From Paenibacillus taichungensis (GTDB lineage Bacteria; Bacillota; Bacilli; Paenibacillales; Paenibacillaceae), in the NCBI RefSeq assembly GCF_003287275.1, contig NZ_QEVW01000019.1, positions 62,001-126,000 on the forward strand: a DNA stretch of 64,000 nt. Reading direction: 5' to 3'. Below are positions 54,632 to 63,512 of the stretch, in pieces. The notes under the pieces were generated by a model that saw nothing but the letters and a program-made list of their open reading frames with translations, was not told where the DNA came from and made no database searches. Position 1 is the first letter of the stretch. Each line of letters begins with the position of its first letter. The translations under genes and the position numbers were made by a program.

Positions 54632-55972
54632 TTATTGCAGCTGCCAGAGGGTTGGTGTTGCGGAAGGGATCCAATCCACTTGAGACGTGTGTGTAAGAAG
54701 GCATTTGTACGTGAGGTTATTGTAGCTCACGATTGTGCCCACTGTGTATTGCGTATTGGCTGCCCAGGCAGGTGCAGTTGAAGCAGCGGCCGTTTTACCG
54801 CTGATTGTGCTTGCAGCTGATTGGTTGCCTGCTGCATCAACAGCATAAACCGAGAAGTTGTAGGTCGTGTTCGCTGCAAGATTAGTTACCGTATAAGACG
54901 TTGCCGTCCCGGATGTCGTCGTAACCAAAGTAGAGCCGTTGTAAATTTTGTACCCTGTCACGCCTACATTATCCGTGGATGCCGTCCACATCAGCTGAAT
55001 GCTGGAGGCGGTCGGTGTCCCCATCACATGCAGCCCGCCTGGAGATGTGGGTGCAGTAGTGTCGTTTGCAGGAGGTGCAGTTGTGGTAACGCTTACACTA
55101 TTGCTGGCTGCAGATTCGTTGCCTGCTGCGTCGACTGCTTTGACAGTAAAGGTGTAAGCCGTGCTTGCTGTCAGCCCTGTTACGGTATAGCTTGTAGTTG
55201 TGCCGGATACATTGCCTATCAAGGTAGTCCCGTTGTAAATTTTATACCCCGTTACGCCTACATTATCTGATGAAGCCTTCCACGATAAGGATATACTGGT
55301 CGCAGCAGTTGCAGTTGCAACAAGTGAAGTTGGAGGTGTTGGTGCCACATTATCAACCGGGTTCGTCCCGGAAAAGTTTACGTCGATGACATTATAGAAG
55401 GCGTTGGGAGTATCCGCAACCTCCCAGACTGCTAGAATGACATGATAACCGCTGCGTTCGGGTACGTTGCATGAATTGGTGTAGCTAAATGGAGGTTGGC
55501 TGCCATTATAAGGAACTGAACAGAACGGTGTCAGGTCAAACGAATCACGGGATAGAGGTGCATTCGGGTTCCAGTTTGGTTTCGTAATATAATATTTCCA
55601 GCTTGCCGTTGAATGGTTAGCTGTCAGCTTCCAAGTAAACGTATTAGTGCCACTAGACATATTCACTTTCGACCAACGTGTAGCGGATTGCTCATCGAGT
55701 TTAGGAAAGACGCCGTTAGCGCTTGCAATATGGCCGTCCGTAGGTCCTGCAGCAGGGAAGCCCTTAGGTGCTTCCAGACTTTGGGGTTCATACACGATAC
55801 TGCCGCAATCCTGATTGACTCCCGAAGCACACAGTGCAGCTCGGCTCGCCGGCCCTTCTACGTAACCATGTGACAACGCCTTTGGACTGTTGAACAGCAT
55901 GCTTACCGTTGTAAGCACCAGCAGACAGCAAATCAATACTAGCTTGGAAGACGGTAAAATAAATCTGAACAT
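54632..55972 (-). CDS. Lytic polysaccharide monooxygenase (AA10) with two FN3 domains and CBM5/12
   Basis: 446-residue secreted copper enzyme that oxidatively cleaves crystalline chitin or cellulose. The signal peptide ends just before His 35 ([10 protein letters not shown]), which as the mature N-terminus forms the copper histidine brace with His 120 (TANHSTASW). The AA10 domain runs to about 205. Two FN3 domains (about 215-395) follow, both with [18 protein letters not shown] text, and a CBM5/12 chitin-binding module (about 400-446) with [23 protein letters not shown] cut into [10 protein letters not shown] and [13 protein letters not shown] 55972 is chosen for its ideal AGGAGG site 7 bases upstream. 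The CBM points to chitin as substrate. Confidence 0.93.
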   Translation of the reverse strand: MFRFILPSSKLVLICCLLVLTTVSMLFNSPKALSHGYVEGPASRAALCASGVNQDCGSIVYEPQSLEAPKGFPAAGPTDGHIASANGVFPKLDEQSATRWSKVNMSSGTNTFTWKLTANHSTASWKYYITKPNWNPNAPLSRDSFDLTPFCSVPYNGSQPPFSYTNSCNVPERSGYHVILAVWEVADTPNAFYNVIDVNFSGTNPVDNVAPTPPTSLVATATAATSISLSWKASSDNVGVTGYKIYNGTTLIGNVSGTTTSYTVTGLTASTAYTFTVKAVDAAGNESAASNSVSVTTTAPPANDTTAPTSPGGLHVMGTPTASSIQLMWTASTDNVGVTGYKIYNGSTLVTTTSGTATSYTVTNLAANTTYNFSVYAVDAAGNQSAASTISGKTAAASTAPAWAANTQYTVGTIVSYNNLTYKCLLTHTSQVDWIPSATPTLWQLQ

Positions 55973-56180
55973 TCGATAGCCTCCTATATCATTTTTTTTA
56001 TATAAACTCAAGTAAGAGCTTATATCGTAATTAAGGAAGTGCTATACCATATATGGATATCGTTTGATAAAGAAATCCATATACGGGAATTTCTAAAGTT
56101 ATTGTAAAGGACCTAGATTTGCTGAACAAGGATAAATTTGATAGATCATCCAGTTATTCAAGACTTAGGTAGGTATACAA

Positions 56181-56221
56181 AAAGGCCTTTGCGGAGAGAA
56201 CATCTCTCCACAAAAGCCTTT
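56181..56221. terminator. Strong hairpin/terminator between divergent genes
   Basis: 19-bp stem (two G-T pairs) AAAGGCCTTTGCGGAGAGA / TCTCTCCACAAAAGCCTTT with a 3-base loop, followed by T-tracts on both strands (TTTATTT on plus, CTTTTTG on minus). No gene ends here, so it may be an attenuator of the monooxygenase leader or the end of a small RNA. Confidence 0.6.
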
Positions 56222-56316
56222 ATTTCCGACTGGATTGATAAGTGAAGTGCGTATTATACATCGATTTTAAATAAAAGGCAAGAGGAAAAAGATTGCTTTT
56301 GAGTGGGGGATCGTTT

Positions 56317-56361
56317 ATGCTAAAAAAAGGAAGTTTACTATATTTGAAAGGAGGAAGTTGA
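56317..56361 (+). CDS. Possible 14-residue leader peptide
   Basis: ATG CTA AAA AAA GGA AGT ... TGA encodes MLKKGSLLYLKGGS. GGGGGA lies 6 bases upstream. It ends one base before the ATG of the Met-rich gene and contains that gene's ribosome binding site, so its translation would affect the next start. It could be chance. Confidence 0.25.
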   Translation: MLKKGSLLYLKGGS

Positions 56362-56362
56362 A

Positions 56363-56578
56363 ATGGAAAATATGTGTATGAACATGATGATGAACATGTG
56401 TATGGAAGAAATGATGTGCAAGATGAAATCCATGAAGATGATGATGGAATGTATGGAAGACAAAAGCATGATGGAAGGCATGGACATGAATAAAATGATG
56501 TCCTGTATGCAAGAATGCGACGAAATGATGACCACAATGATGGGCATGATGAGCAACATGAAGAAAGCATCCATGTAA
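56363..56578 (+). CDS. Met/Cys-rich small protein, candidate copper-binding
   Basis: 71 residues, 31 of them Met (44%) and 6 Cys, with Glu, Asp, Lys and Asn filling most of the rest; no aromatic residues and no His. Motifs such as MCMNMMM, MMCKMKSM and MSCMQECDEMM repeat along the whole length. It is predicted helical, without a signal peptide. The gene is well supported: an AAGGAGG site 8 bases before the ATG, and a clean stop. Met and Cys thioether/thiol ligands in this density suggest Cu(I) or Ag(I) binding, as in Met-rich copper proteins, but it matches no family I recognise. The gene is near a copper enzyme (the monooxygenase), in the opposite direction. No copper regulator or pump lies next to it. 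Confidence 0.75.
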   Translation: MENMCMNMMMNMCMEEMMCKMKSMKMMMECMEDKSMMEGMDMNKMMSCMQECDEMMTTMMGMMSNMKKASM

Positions 56579-56596
56579 TTATCGTTCATTCATTTC

Positions 56597-56620
56597 ATGT
56601 AAAGCTGGCGGGCTTTACAT
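56597..56620 (+). terminator. Hairpin after the Met-rich gene
   Basis: ATGTAAAGC / GCTTTACAT stem with a 6-base loop, 19 bases after the stop codon; it lacks a T-tract. A second, weaker hairpin ending in GGCTTTTTC lies near 56670-56710 and may be the true terminator. Confidence 0.4.
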
Positions 56621-56710
56621 ATGTGCGGAACAGTTGACTGTACGCATCAAAAGAATAGTAAGCCTTTAATCAAGGCGGGTTAAGCAGACGAACTGCAGAC
56701 CGGCTTTTTC

Positions 56711-57034
56711 TTATTTATATTGAAGAATCTTCCTCGACACATCGATACGCATAAGCTTTAATTTAAACCATTGCTCCTGCAGGGAATCGGTCTGAGAACC
56801 TTCGGAAGCGACCCGCAGTTTGTTGAAGATTTCCAACAGCTGGTTGTTAATCCGGTCATAGTTGGCAAGCAATTCACGCAGCATAATAACCTTTCGTTCT
56901 TTCTGTAGCAATTCATCCTTCTGCTCTTGAAGCTTTTCGAGAATATCTTCAGCCCATTCCGAGTCTCCTATGGTACGGGCATAATTATATAAATCCAAAT
57001 AATCGTTAACCCAAGCTTGTGTCCAAGAACTCAT
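56711..57034 (-). CDS. Hypothetical helical protein
   Basis: 107 residues, nearly all helical with a coiled-coil segment (about 24-60, rich in E, K, L, Q: DILEKLQEQKDELLQKERK). No signal peptide or membrane segment; family not recognised. ATG 57034 is chosen since GGAG lies about 11 bases upstream, and the GTG 12 bases earlier overlaps that site. A minus-strand promoter with an inverted repeat precedes it (57077-57106). Confidence 0.6.
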   Translation of the reverse strand: MSSWTQAWVNDYLDLYNYARTIGDSEWAEDILEKLQEQKDELLQKERKVIMLRELLANYDRINNQLLEIFNKLRVASEGSQTDSLQEQWFKLKLMRIDVSRKILQYK

Positions 57035-57347
57035 GGCGTTATTCACTCCAGTCAGCTTCGCTTTTCTATATACCGAGTATTATACCCGGAATAATACAAT
57101 TTACAAGTAGATTATAGGATTTTTTGGGATGGAATCATGCAGAGAATATACAAGAGTTGGCCCATGGGCTGCATTGTGGCGATTCCGAGCAGAAGAAGTA
57201 ACTGTTCAATTTCAGCTAAGCATTTACCCGATTAAATATATATTCTGGAAAATAAATTAAAAATATACTATGTTATAGGTTGATAGATGAAGGGATGATT
57301 TATCTCTAACTATAGTAAAGATCATATCAAACTGAAGGAGCATACAT
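57035..57347. other. Intergenic region between divergent genes
   Basis: About 310 bases. It holds the promoter of the hypothetical gene at 57034 (listed separately) and, further right, an AT-rich leader of the phosphotransferase gene with no clear promoter boxes. No other gene found. Confidence 0.45.
57077..57106 (-). promoter_or_regulatory. Promoter with inverted repeat
   Basis: Minus-strand TTGTAA (57106-57101), 16-base spacer, TATAAT (57084-57079). GTATTAT (57077-57083) and ATAATAC (57091-57097) form an inverted repeat over the -10 box, a possible operator. Confidence 0.5.
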
Positions 57348-58340
57348 ATGTTCAATCAACCGACTGCTTTTCGTTCAGTGCTCAACCCTAAGTATCTGGA
57401 GTTTGTATTGAGTGATCAATATGACATCGGATCGTGGGAAGAATGTTTATTCTGGCTGAGAGGATTAAATGATACCTACCGCATACGTACTTCCTCTGGA
57501 ATGTATATTCTTCGTGTCTACCGTACTGAAATTACGGAGGCTGATGTTCAGTACGAACTCTCCCTGTTATCTCAATTAAAGGGCATACTAGGTTCATCAG
57601 CACATACTGATATTGGAGAATACATCGAGAAGAAAGATCATACTGGATATACAGTGTTGGAGGCCGCGGAAGGCAAGCGGGTTGCTGTGATGTTTCGGTA
57701 TATTGAGGGTACGGAGAACAACCTTGAAGATGAACAGTCATGTTACACTTTTGGTCAGTCTGCGGCTGAGCTGCATAAAGCGATGAATCAAGTGGTATTG
57801 GAGCAGCCGCGATATGAGTTGGATACGAAGTTTCTCATTGACGAGCCTCTTGAGCGAATCATCAACTATATCGGTGAAAAAAATGAAGCATCATCATTCC
57901 TACATACGTTTGCTAGAGAGTTAAAAGAACGAATTGGCGTCGCATCCAAACTAGGTTTGGACAAGGGGCTGTGCCATGGCGATATGCATGGAAACAATAA
58001 CGCTTTTCAGCAGGGAAATCAGTTCAGCCATTATGACTTTGAGTGGGCGGCTAAAGGCTGGCGTGCCTACGATCTGGCGCAGGTGAAGGCTCGCAAGAGA
58101 CAGTCTGGTGAGCAAAAAGAAGTGTTATGGAGTGCGCTCATGGCGGGATATCGTTCGGTTAGAAGCTTCTCTACGGAAGATGAACAGGCTGTTGATCTCT
58201 TTATTATTGCTCGCCGATTCTGGGTTATGGGTCTGGATGTTGCTTTTATCGAAAGTGATATGGGCGCGCTGGATTATGGTTCGGATTGGCTGGATAGTTT
58301 CGTGGGAGAGTTCCGGGATACGGGGATTGTGCAGCAGTGA
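57348..58340 (+). CDS. Aminoglycoside phosphotransferase (APH) family kinase
   Basis: 330-residue small-molecule kinase of the APH/choline kinase fold. The N-lobe has a Gly-Leu-Asn-Asp loop (WLRGLNDTYRI) and a Lys-less ILRVYR strand; the C-lobe shows the Brenner motif LCHGDMHGNN with catalytic Asp and Asn, and the metal-binding HYDFEWAAKGWRAYDLA. The substrate cannot be told: families of this type act on aminoglycosides, homoserine, choline or sugars. AAGGAG lies 7 bases before ATG 57348. It is followed by a strong terminator and appears monocistronic. Confidence 0.85.
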   Translation: MFNQPTAFRSVLNPKYLEFVLSDQYDIGSWEECLFWLRGLNDTYRIRTSSGMYILRVYRTEITEADVQYELSLLSQLKGILGSSAHTDIGEYIEKKDHTGYTVLEAAEGKRVAVMFRYIEGTENNLEDEQSCYTFGQSAAELHKAMNQVVLEQPRYELDTKFLIDEPLERIINYIGEKNEASSFLHTFARELKERIGVASKLGLDKGLCHGDMHGNNNAFQQGNQFSHYDFEWAAKGWRAYDLAQVKARKRQSGEQKEVLWSALMAGYRSVRSFSTEDEQAVDLFIIARRFWVMGLDVAFIESDMGALDYGSDWLDSFVGEFRDTGIVQQ

Positions 58341-58373
58341 TGATTAACAACAACGATGGATTCAAATGAAGTG

Positions 58374-58410
58374 GGCCTTCTGGGTGGTTCCAGAAGGCCT
58401 CTTTTATTTT
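58374..58410. terminator. Intrinsic terminator between convergent genes
   Basis: Perfect 10-bp stem GGCCTTCTGG / CCAGAAGGCC with loop GTGGTT and a T-rich tail (TCTTTTATTTT) on the plus strand. Confidence 0.85.
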
Positions 58411-58439
58411 GTGAAATGCATTTCATGACCATTACTTAC

Positions 58440-59429
58440 TTAGTTCGATGAAGTCGAAGCTACGACGGCAGCCGATGTTGCAGCAGCGGCCATGGCGGCC
58501 TGTTGGGCAATGATAATGTTGGTGATGCTAGTGGAGACTGTCGTGGTCAGGACGCCGTTTCGAAGATCCTCCACATACTGCACTGCCACCAGCGAGGACG
58601 AGAGCAGCAGCAATTCCTGTTTGTTGATGGACCAGGCACCAAAGCCCTTCTGTGTACGCAACCACTCATACGTTTCCTCAACTTGCTCTACCAGCGTATC
58701 TCTGTCAGCGGGCAGTAGGGAGAGGATACCCAGAGCCGGCAGGGTGTATATTTTGTCTAATCGTATTCCCCGGCGGCGGAATGTCTCATTTAATGCTATC
58801 ACATGAGTGCTCGCCTCCGGATTATCATCGCCTAGGATCAGCACCTGTGTTAATGCCTGCACGCTATTGCCAGGCGAGAACTCAGGTTTTAATTCTGCAT
58901 AGAGCTGCTCCATACGGGTCACACCAGATTCCACGTCGAGATCGGAAAGGGCCAGCATAGCTGCAAAAATATAGTCGTCCTGTCCGGTAAGAAAGCGGTG
59001 TTGGGCTTTCATGTGATCATAAAATGATTTGGCTCGTTCGACCTTATGCTCGAATTGCTCAGGCATCGCGTGAGCTGCAATCTGATAGGCGGCGATAACC
59101 AGAAAATCGGACGTACGAAATTTGATTTTTTTCATCAGATCATAGATAAGGAGGGTGTCTTCAAGTTTCTTTTCCTGATCTGTCGTAAGCGAGAGTAAGG
59201 TGGCGATGCTGATCGCCGAATTTCCCCTGAAGGCCGAGAAGAGATTGGTGTTTTGTTTAATCAATTCATGACTTTGGCGAATGGCCTCGCCATCGGCTTG
59301 TTTATTTTCTGCTGCATATAAAAGGGCTGCCAGACGGTGCATCATCACATTTTGCCACTTGAATGATTTTTTGATGATCTGAGTGTTGGAGACGAATAAT
59401 TCGACTCGTGCAGCATGTTGCTCTTGCAT
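58440..59429 (-). CDS. DUF4003 family protein
   Basis: 329-residue cytosolic helical protein with the look of DUF4003 (for example FRGNSAISIATLLSL, YDLMKKIKFRTSDFLVIAAY, TGQDDYIFAAMLALSDLDV). Function unknown. The C-terminus is an Ala/Thr/Ser-rich tail of about 40 residues with repeated AAAA/ATSAAVVAS. ATG 59429 has a GGGAGG site 7 bases upstream; the longer open frame is not needed. Confidence 0.7.
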   Translation of the reverse strand: MQEQHAARVELFVSNTQIIKKSFKWQNVMMHRLAALLYAAENKQADGEAIRQSHELIKQNTNLFSAFRGNSAISIATLLSLTTDQEKKLEDTLLIYDLMKKIKFRTSDFLVIAAYQIAAHAMPEQFEHKVERAKSFYDHMKAQHRFLTGQDDYIFAAMLALSDLDVESGVTRMEQLYAELKPEFSPGNSVQALTQVLILGDDNPEASTHVIALNETFRRRGIRLDKIYTLPALGILSLLPADRDTLVEQVEETYEWLRTQKGFGAWSINKQELLLLSSSLVAVQYVEDLRNGVLTTTVSTSITNIIIAQQAAMAAAATSAAVVASTSSN

Positions 59430-59499
59430 AAGCAGACCTCCCGAATGATTGGATCTTTTCTCCAGTTTACTATAAATGAGGCCTTGCCGTTCACAGAAA

Positions 59500-59566
59500 A
59501 AAAGCACCCCATCAGAAGTTTATGGAATCCTTGGCAGGCTCCAATTTGTACTTCCAAGAGGTGCAT
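59500..59566 (-). terminator. Intrinsic terminator of the secreted protein gene
   Basis: Minus-strand outer stem GCACCTCTTGGAAG / CTTCTGATGGGGTGC followed by TTTTTTT. Confidence 0.65.
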
Positions 59567-59640
59567 TCTTGATTAAAACTGAAAGAGTTCATGTATTTGA
59601 ATCTGTGTATAAGAATGGATACTATGTGGTTGTTGTATTG

Positions 59641-60036
59641 TTAATTAAAAGAAATCGTGTAGGATACGGAAGGATACAACGTTGTAGACGCTGGTACGCG
59701 TTCTACCACAGTGACCAGAGTGCCAGGATTGTAGTAGGCTGAACCTCCGGTGTAATTGTTGTTGTTTACGATGGCTGTCCCCAGGTCGATTGTCGTATTA
59801 TTGTAGCTCCAGTAGTAGTGCAGTTGAAGTGCATTGGCTGCGGAAGCCGTAATTTTTACGCTTGTACCTGTGGTTTTGGCATTAGGGAGAATGTAGGCGT
59901 ATCCTTGGCCAGCAGTGAGCGTATTGGAATAGCTACCTCCATAACTTACGATGGCGGGATTAGCTGAAGCGGTCAGACCGAACATAAGGGATATGCCCAT
60001 AAAAAATACAAATAATGTGCTGCTTAGTTTTTTCAT
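59641..60036 (-). CDS. Small secreted beta-rich protein, unknown function
   Basis: 131 residues with a clear signal peptide (about 1-25, MKKLSSTLFVFFMGISLMFGLTASA) and a mature domain of about 105 residues rich in Tyr, Thr, Asn, Ser and Gly (YGGSYSNTLTAGQGYAYILP, YYWSYNNTTIDLG). No Cys in the mature part. It has the look of a small beta-sandwich secreted domain, but no family was recognised. The ribosome binding site AAGGATGAGG precedes ATG 60036. A good promoter lies at 60166-60194 and a cre box at 60138-60151, within a leader of about 120 bases, so CcpA should repress it when sugars are plentiful. Confidence 0.7.
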   Translation of the reverse strand: MKKLSSTLFVFFMGISLMFGLTASANPAIVSYGGSYSNTLTAGQGYAYILPNAKTTGTSVKITASAANALQLHYYWSYNNTTIDLGTAIVNNNNYTGGSAYYNPGTLVTVVERVPASTTLYPSVSYTISFN

Positions 60037-60137
60037 CGATACCTCATCCTTTCAAAATGAAATGTTTTAAAGTGTAACCTCACCAAAACGAAAACCTTTT
60101 CGAAAATGGATGGAGACATCCTCCTTTTTTCAGTTTA

Positions 60138-60151
60138 TGTTAGCGTTAACA
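60138..60151. promoter_or_regulatory. cre site (CcpA) of the small secreted protein gene
   Basis: TGTTAGCGTTAACA matches the cre consensus at 13 of 14 positions and lies just downstream of the predicted minus-strand transcription start, a position that blocks transcription. Confidence 0.6.
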
Positions 60152-60165
60152 TTCCTGACGGCTAT

Positions 60166-60194
60166 AATATATACCAATAAAATACAGTTGTAAA
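60166..60194 (-). promoter_or_regulatory. Sigma-A promoter of the small secreted protein gene
   Basis: Minus-strand TTTACA (60194-60189), 17-base spacer, TATATT (60171-60166). Confidence 0.6.
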
Positions 60195-60212
60195 TAGCGG
60201 AAAAGAGTATAC

Positions 60213-60236
60213 AAAAAAGGACCGCTTTAAGCGGTC
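60213..60236 (-). terminator. Intrinsic terminator of the small membrane protein gene
   Basis: GACCGC / GCGGTC stem with a 5-base loop and a T6 tract on the minus strand, about 40 bases after the stop codon of the gene ending at 60275. Confidence 0.8.
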
Positions 60237-60274
60237 ATAGCGTTTCTTATTTCTCAGTGTACGATCTAATGAAT

Positions 60275-60640
60275 TTACAATAATAACGCTAACAGATGGA
60301 TGGCCCCAATAATCCCCATGGGGTAAATAAATGATCTGGAAAATGAATTCTTAAATTCATTACGAGGGTGCTTTTCGAAAAATAGGTGCAGTACCGCATG
60401 AATGATGAAAAATATATCGAGCACCCAGAACGTAACCGTTTGATATGAGCTGAAAAGCAGTGCGAGTATGACGGTGTAGAGTGGTAGGTGAACGAATGTG
60501 AAGCATTTATAGGCTTTTTCATCTTCCATATTTTTCAGCACGATAAACAATTTCCACTCAGATCGTCTAATGGCGTCCATTTCGTGCAGTAGAAATAAAG
60601 ATAAATTAAACAAAAATAAGACTAGTAAAAAGTCAGGCAT
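60275..60640 (-). CDS. Small membrane protein, DUF6713-like
   Basis: 121 residues with four predicted membrane segments. The opening FLLVLFLFNLSLFLLHEMDA followed by IRRSEW, with a charged HEMDAIRR-EW motif after the first segment, resembles DUF6713 proteins. Function unknown. ATG 60640 is chosen because GAGGGAG lies 7 bases upstream; ATG 60646 is equally possible. Confidence 0.6.
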   Translation of the reverse strand: MPDFLLVLFLFNLSLFLLHEMDAIRRSEWKLFIVLKNMEDEKAYKCFTFVHLPLYTVILALLFSSYQTVTFWVLDIFFIIHAVLHLFFEKHPRNEFKNSFSRSFIYPMGIIGAIHLLALLL

Positions 60641-60810
60641 ACCCATTCTCCCTCTCCTATTCAACCTCCCCCTATCTTACTAGTGTCAATTATTTTTGGC
60701 AAAATATGACTAAAAGGTTCACGCTCCGTTCATACGTTCTTGATATGCTCTCGAAAGAAAGCCGAGAAACAGTGGTTAAAACAAAATATACGGAGTGGTG
60801 GAGGTTTGTG

Positions 60811-62783
60811 ATGTCATCGTCGATAAGGAAATTGGTTTGCAAAATGATGTTACTGGTATTTTTGGGGACTACGCTTGGGGCAACTTGGTTAGGGATTCAG
60901 GCTCCCGCATCAGCAGAGACTTACTCTTCCGGATTGAGTTCTGGTACACAAGAGAAGAGAAACGCGGTTAACCTGGATAACAAAGAACAGCTAGCAGCAT
61001 TCATTGATGGGATTATGGATGTACAAATGGATTCTTTACAGATTCCAGGTGCAGTCATTTCAATTGTGAAGGATGGGAAGATTCTGCTCTCCAAAGGGTA
61101 CGGACATTCGAACATCGAAGAAAATAAAACTGTTGATCCCGAAACCAGCCTGTTTCGGATTGCGTCGACCACAAAGCTGTTCACATGGACCGCAGTGATG
61201 CAGCTGGTAGAGGAAGGAAAGCTTGATCTGGACACTGACGTTAACACCTATCTGAAAACGGTGAAAATACCACCAACCTATGCGGAACCGATTACGTTGC
61301 GTCATCTCATGACCCATACGGCAGGCTTTGAGGAGGGCGGTGTTGGATATCAGATTACTACCGATCCAGAGAAGCTGCCCGTTTCCATTGCAGAAACAAT
61401 GGCAAACCATATGCCAGCTAGGGTCATGCGGCCAGGCGAGATGCTGGCCTATTCCAACTATGGTGCCTCACTCGCAGGACTTATCGTCGAAGAAGTTAGT
61501 GGCATTGCTTATAATGACTATATACAGAAAAATATATTTGATCCGCTGAGCATGAAGTATGCTACGGTGGAGGAGCCTGTTTCGGCATCGTTGAAGCCCT
61601 ATGCTGTACTTGGATATGCCCGAGCCAATGGCGAGTATATAACCAAGCGTCCTACGTTTGAAGGTGGCTTTCGACCAGCAGGATCAGGCAGTGTCTCGGC
61701 GAATGATATGGCTCATTTCATGATTGCCCATCTACAGGACGGGCGATATGAGGATAAGCAAATTCTCAAGCCGGAAACCGCCAAGCTCATGCATTCCCCG
61801 GCATTCCGGTTCGACAAACGTTTACCCGCCATGGACTTGGGCTTTTATGAGTTGAATATGAATGGCCTGCGTGTGATCTCCCATGCAGGTGCCGACGAGT
61901 TGTTTAATACAGCACTTTATCTTGTACCGGACCAACACGTCGGCATATTTGTTTCCTATAGTGGAGGGGACGGTGGAACGGCAGCAGAGGATTGGCGCAA
62001 GCCTTCTTTGATCGTTACTATCCTGCCCATATGACTAATCAGCCTGCTGCAACCTCTATTGAACTAGGGGAGCCTCTGGAGAAATATGCAGGTTCCTATC
62101 AATTTACACGTCGTAATCACACGAAGATCGATAAGTTTTTCAGTTTTCTGACTCAGATCAATATTAAGGTTTCGGATAATCGGTTGTCGATTGGAAGTGG
62201 TGCAGATCAGCAAGTATACACTCCGATTGGAGTGAATCTATTCCAGGAAGTCGGCGGGAAGCATCAGATGGGATTCCGTACGGATACAGAGGGCAAGGTC
62301 ACGTATCTGTTTCTGGATATACTCAACCCCATGCCACTGGAGCCTACGCTGTTAATCAATCAATCGAAGTTTTGGCTTCCGCTGCTCGGTATCTCGGCCG
62401 TTCTGTTCATTACTGTACTACTGGGAGCTATTTATCGCAGACGCAAAATCAAAGCGATGCCAAGGGCGCAGAAATGGGCAGTCCTGCTGTTGGTAGTTAC
62501 GTCCGTGTGGTCATTGGTGACCTTGGGAGCTACACTTCTGGTGGTGAACATGGATCTGATCGATCGACTCAGTCATATTTCACTATCTCTACGTCTTTAT
62601 CTGTTCATGCCTCTGATTCTTGTGGGATGGAGTGTGGCCATCGTAACGATGAACGTTCTGGCATGGAAAAACAAATATTGGACGTTACCTAAGCGTGTGT
62701 ATTATACGTTCGTAACTTTAGCAGCAGTAACCTTATGTTTATTTTTCTATCATTGGAATCTGTTGGGATGGCATTTTGGTTGA
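60811..62783 (+). pseudogene. Beta-lactamase-fold serine hydrolase with C-terminal membrane domain, frameshifted
   Basis: An exported penicillin-binding-protein/esterase-like serine hydrolase split by a missing base. The first part has a signal peptide, the nucleophile Ser 119 in SxxK (ASTTKLF), the second motif Y-S-N at about 214 and the third motif H-A-G near 359. At about 61990 the frame is lost: GTAAED continues in the other frame as LAQAFFDRYYP, the natural end of this domain, then a beta domain and four membrane segments to 62783. Adding one base restores one protein of about 657 residues. Start ATG 60811 has GGAGG 6 bases upstream. Either a real inactivation or a sequencing error. The intact form would act on cell-wall peptides or esters outside the membrane. 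Confidence 0.8.
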
Positions 62784-62837
62784 ACCCTCCACCCAGGTGG
62801 AAGAGGATAAGAAATCTATTGGAGGCATGCATTTTAT

Positions 62838-63512
62838 ATGACCCAAATCCTTGTCGTGGACGACGATGTGCACATTCGTGAGCTGATTACTTTGTTTTTG
62901 CGGAATGAGGGATTTGAGATCGTGGTGGCTAAAGACGGTGCAGAAGCATTGGATATTGTTGAGAAATCGCAAATTGACCTGGTTATCCTCGATATTATGA
63001 TGCCCAAATTGGATGGTTGGGAACTATGCCGGGAGATCCGGCGCATGGATCTGAATATGCCGCTCTTGATGGTTACGGTAAAAGGGGAATCGGCTCAGAA
63101 AGTGAAGGGATTCCAGCTTGGAACAGATGATTATTTGACAAAGCCCTTCGATCCGCTGGAGCTTGTGATGAGAGTGAAAGCATTGCTGAAACGGTATCTG
63201 ATTGTCTCTTCCCAAACGATTCAATTGGGGGGCATTACACTGAATCGCCGCAGTTTTCAAGTGATTCGAGGAGAGCAGACGCTCAATCTGCCTTTAAAGG
63301 AGTTCGAGTTGCTGTTCATGCTGGCGAACCAGCCTGGGCAGATATTTACCCGGGAACAGTTAATTACGAAAATTTGGGGCAGCGACTATGAAGGGGATGA
63401 CCGGACGGTTGACGTTCACATTAAGCGATTAAGGGGAAAATTCGCTGGCGATGCACATCACTTTCAGATTGAAACGGCCCGAAGTCTGGGTTACCGGTTA
63501 GTGATCACATGA
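62838..63512 (+). CDS. OmpR-family response regulator
   Basis: 224-residue DNA-binding response regulator. Receiver domain with D8, D9, D10, phospho-acceptor D52 (VILDIMMPKLDG) and Lys in YLTKPF; C-terminal winged helix with FELLFMLANQPGQIFTREQLI and DVHIKRLRGKF. GGAGG lies 12 bases before the ATG. It is 54 bases after the serine hydrolase gene and overlaps the next kinase gene by 4 bases (ATGA), so regulator and sensor are co-translated. Its layout is like CssR-type regulators of envelope stress, but the signal is unknown. Confidence 0.92.
   Translation: MTQILVVDDDVHIRELITLFLRNEGFEIVVAKDGAEALDIVEKSQIDLVILDIMMPKLDGWELCREIRRMDLNMPLLMVTVKGESAQKVKGFQLGTDDYLTKPFDPLELVMRVKALLKRYLIVSSQTIQLGGITLNRRSFQVIRGEQTLNLPLKEFELLFMLANQPGQIFTREQLITKIWGSDYEGDDRTVDVHIKRLRGKFAGDAHHFQIETARSLGYRLVIT

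Larger units (their letters stand above)
55973..56362. other. Divergent intergenic region between the monooxygenase and Met-rich genes
   Basis: Holds the 5' flank of the monooxygenase gene, a strong orphan hairpin (56181-56221), and a possible 14-codon leader ORF (56317-56361). No further gene seen. Confidence 0.5.

Noticed and set aside
56315-56589. His-rich open frames on the minus strand opposite the Met-rich gene
   Set aside because: ATG codons read backwards as CAT, so the His richness is a by-product of the Met codons. The plus strand has the good ribosome binding site.
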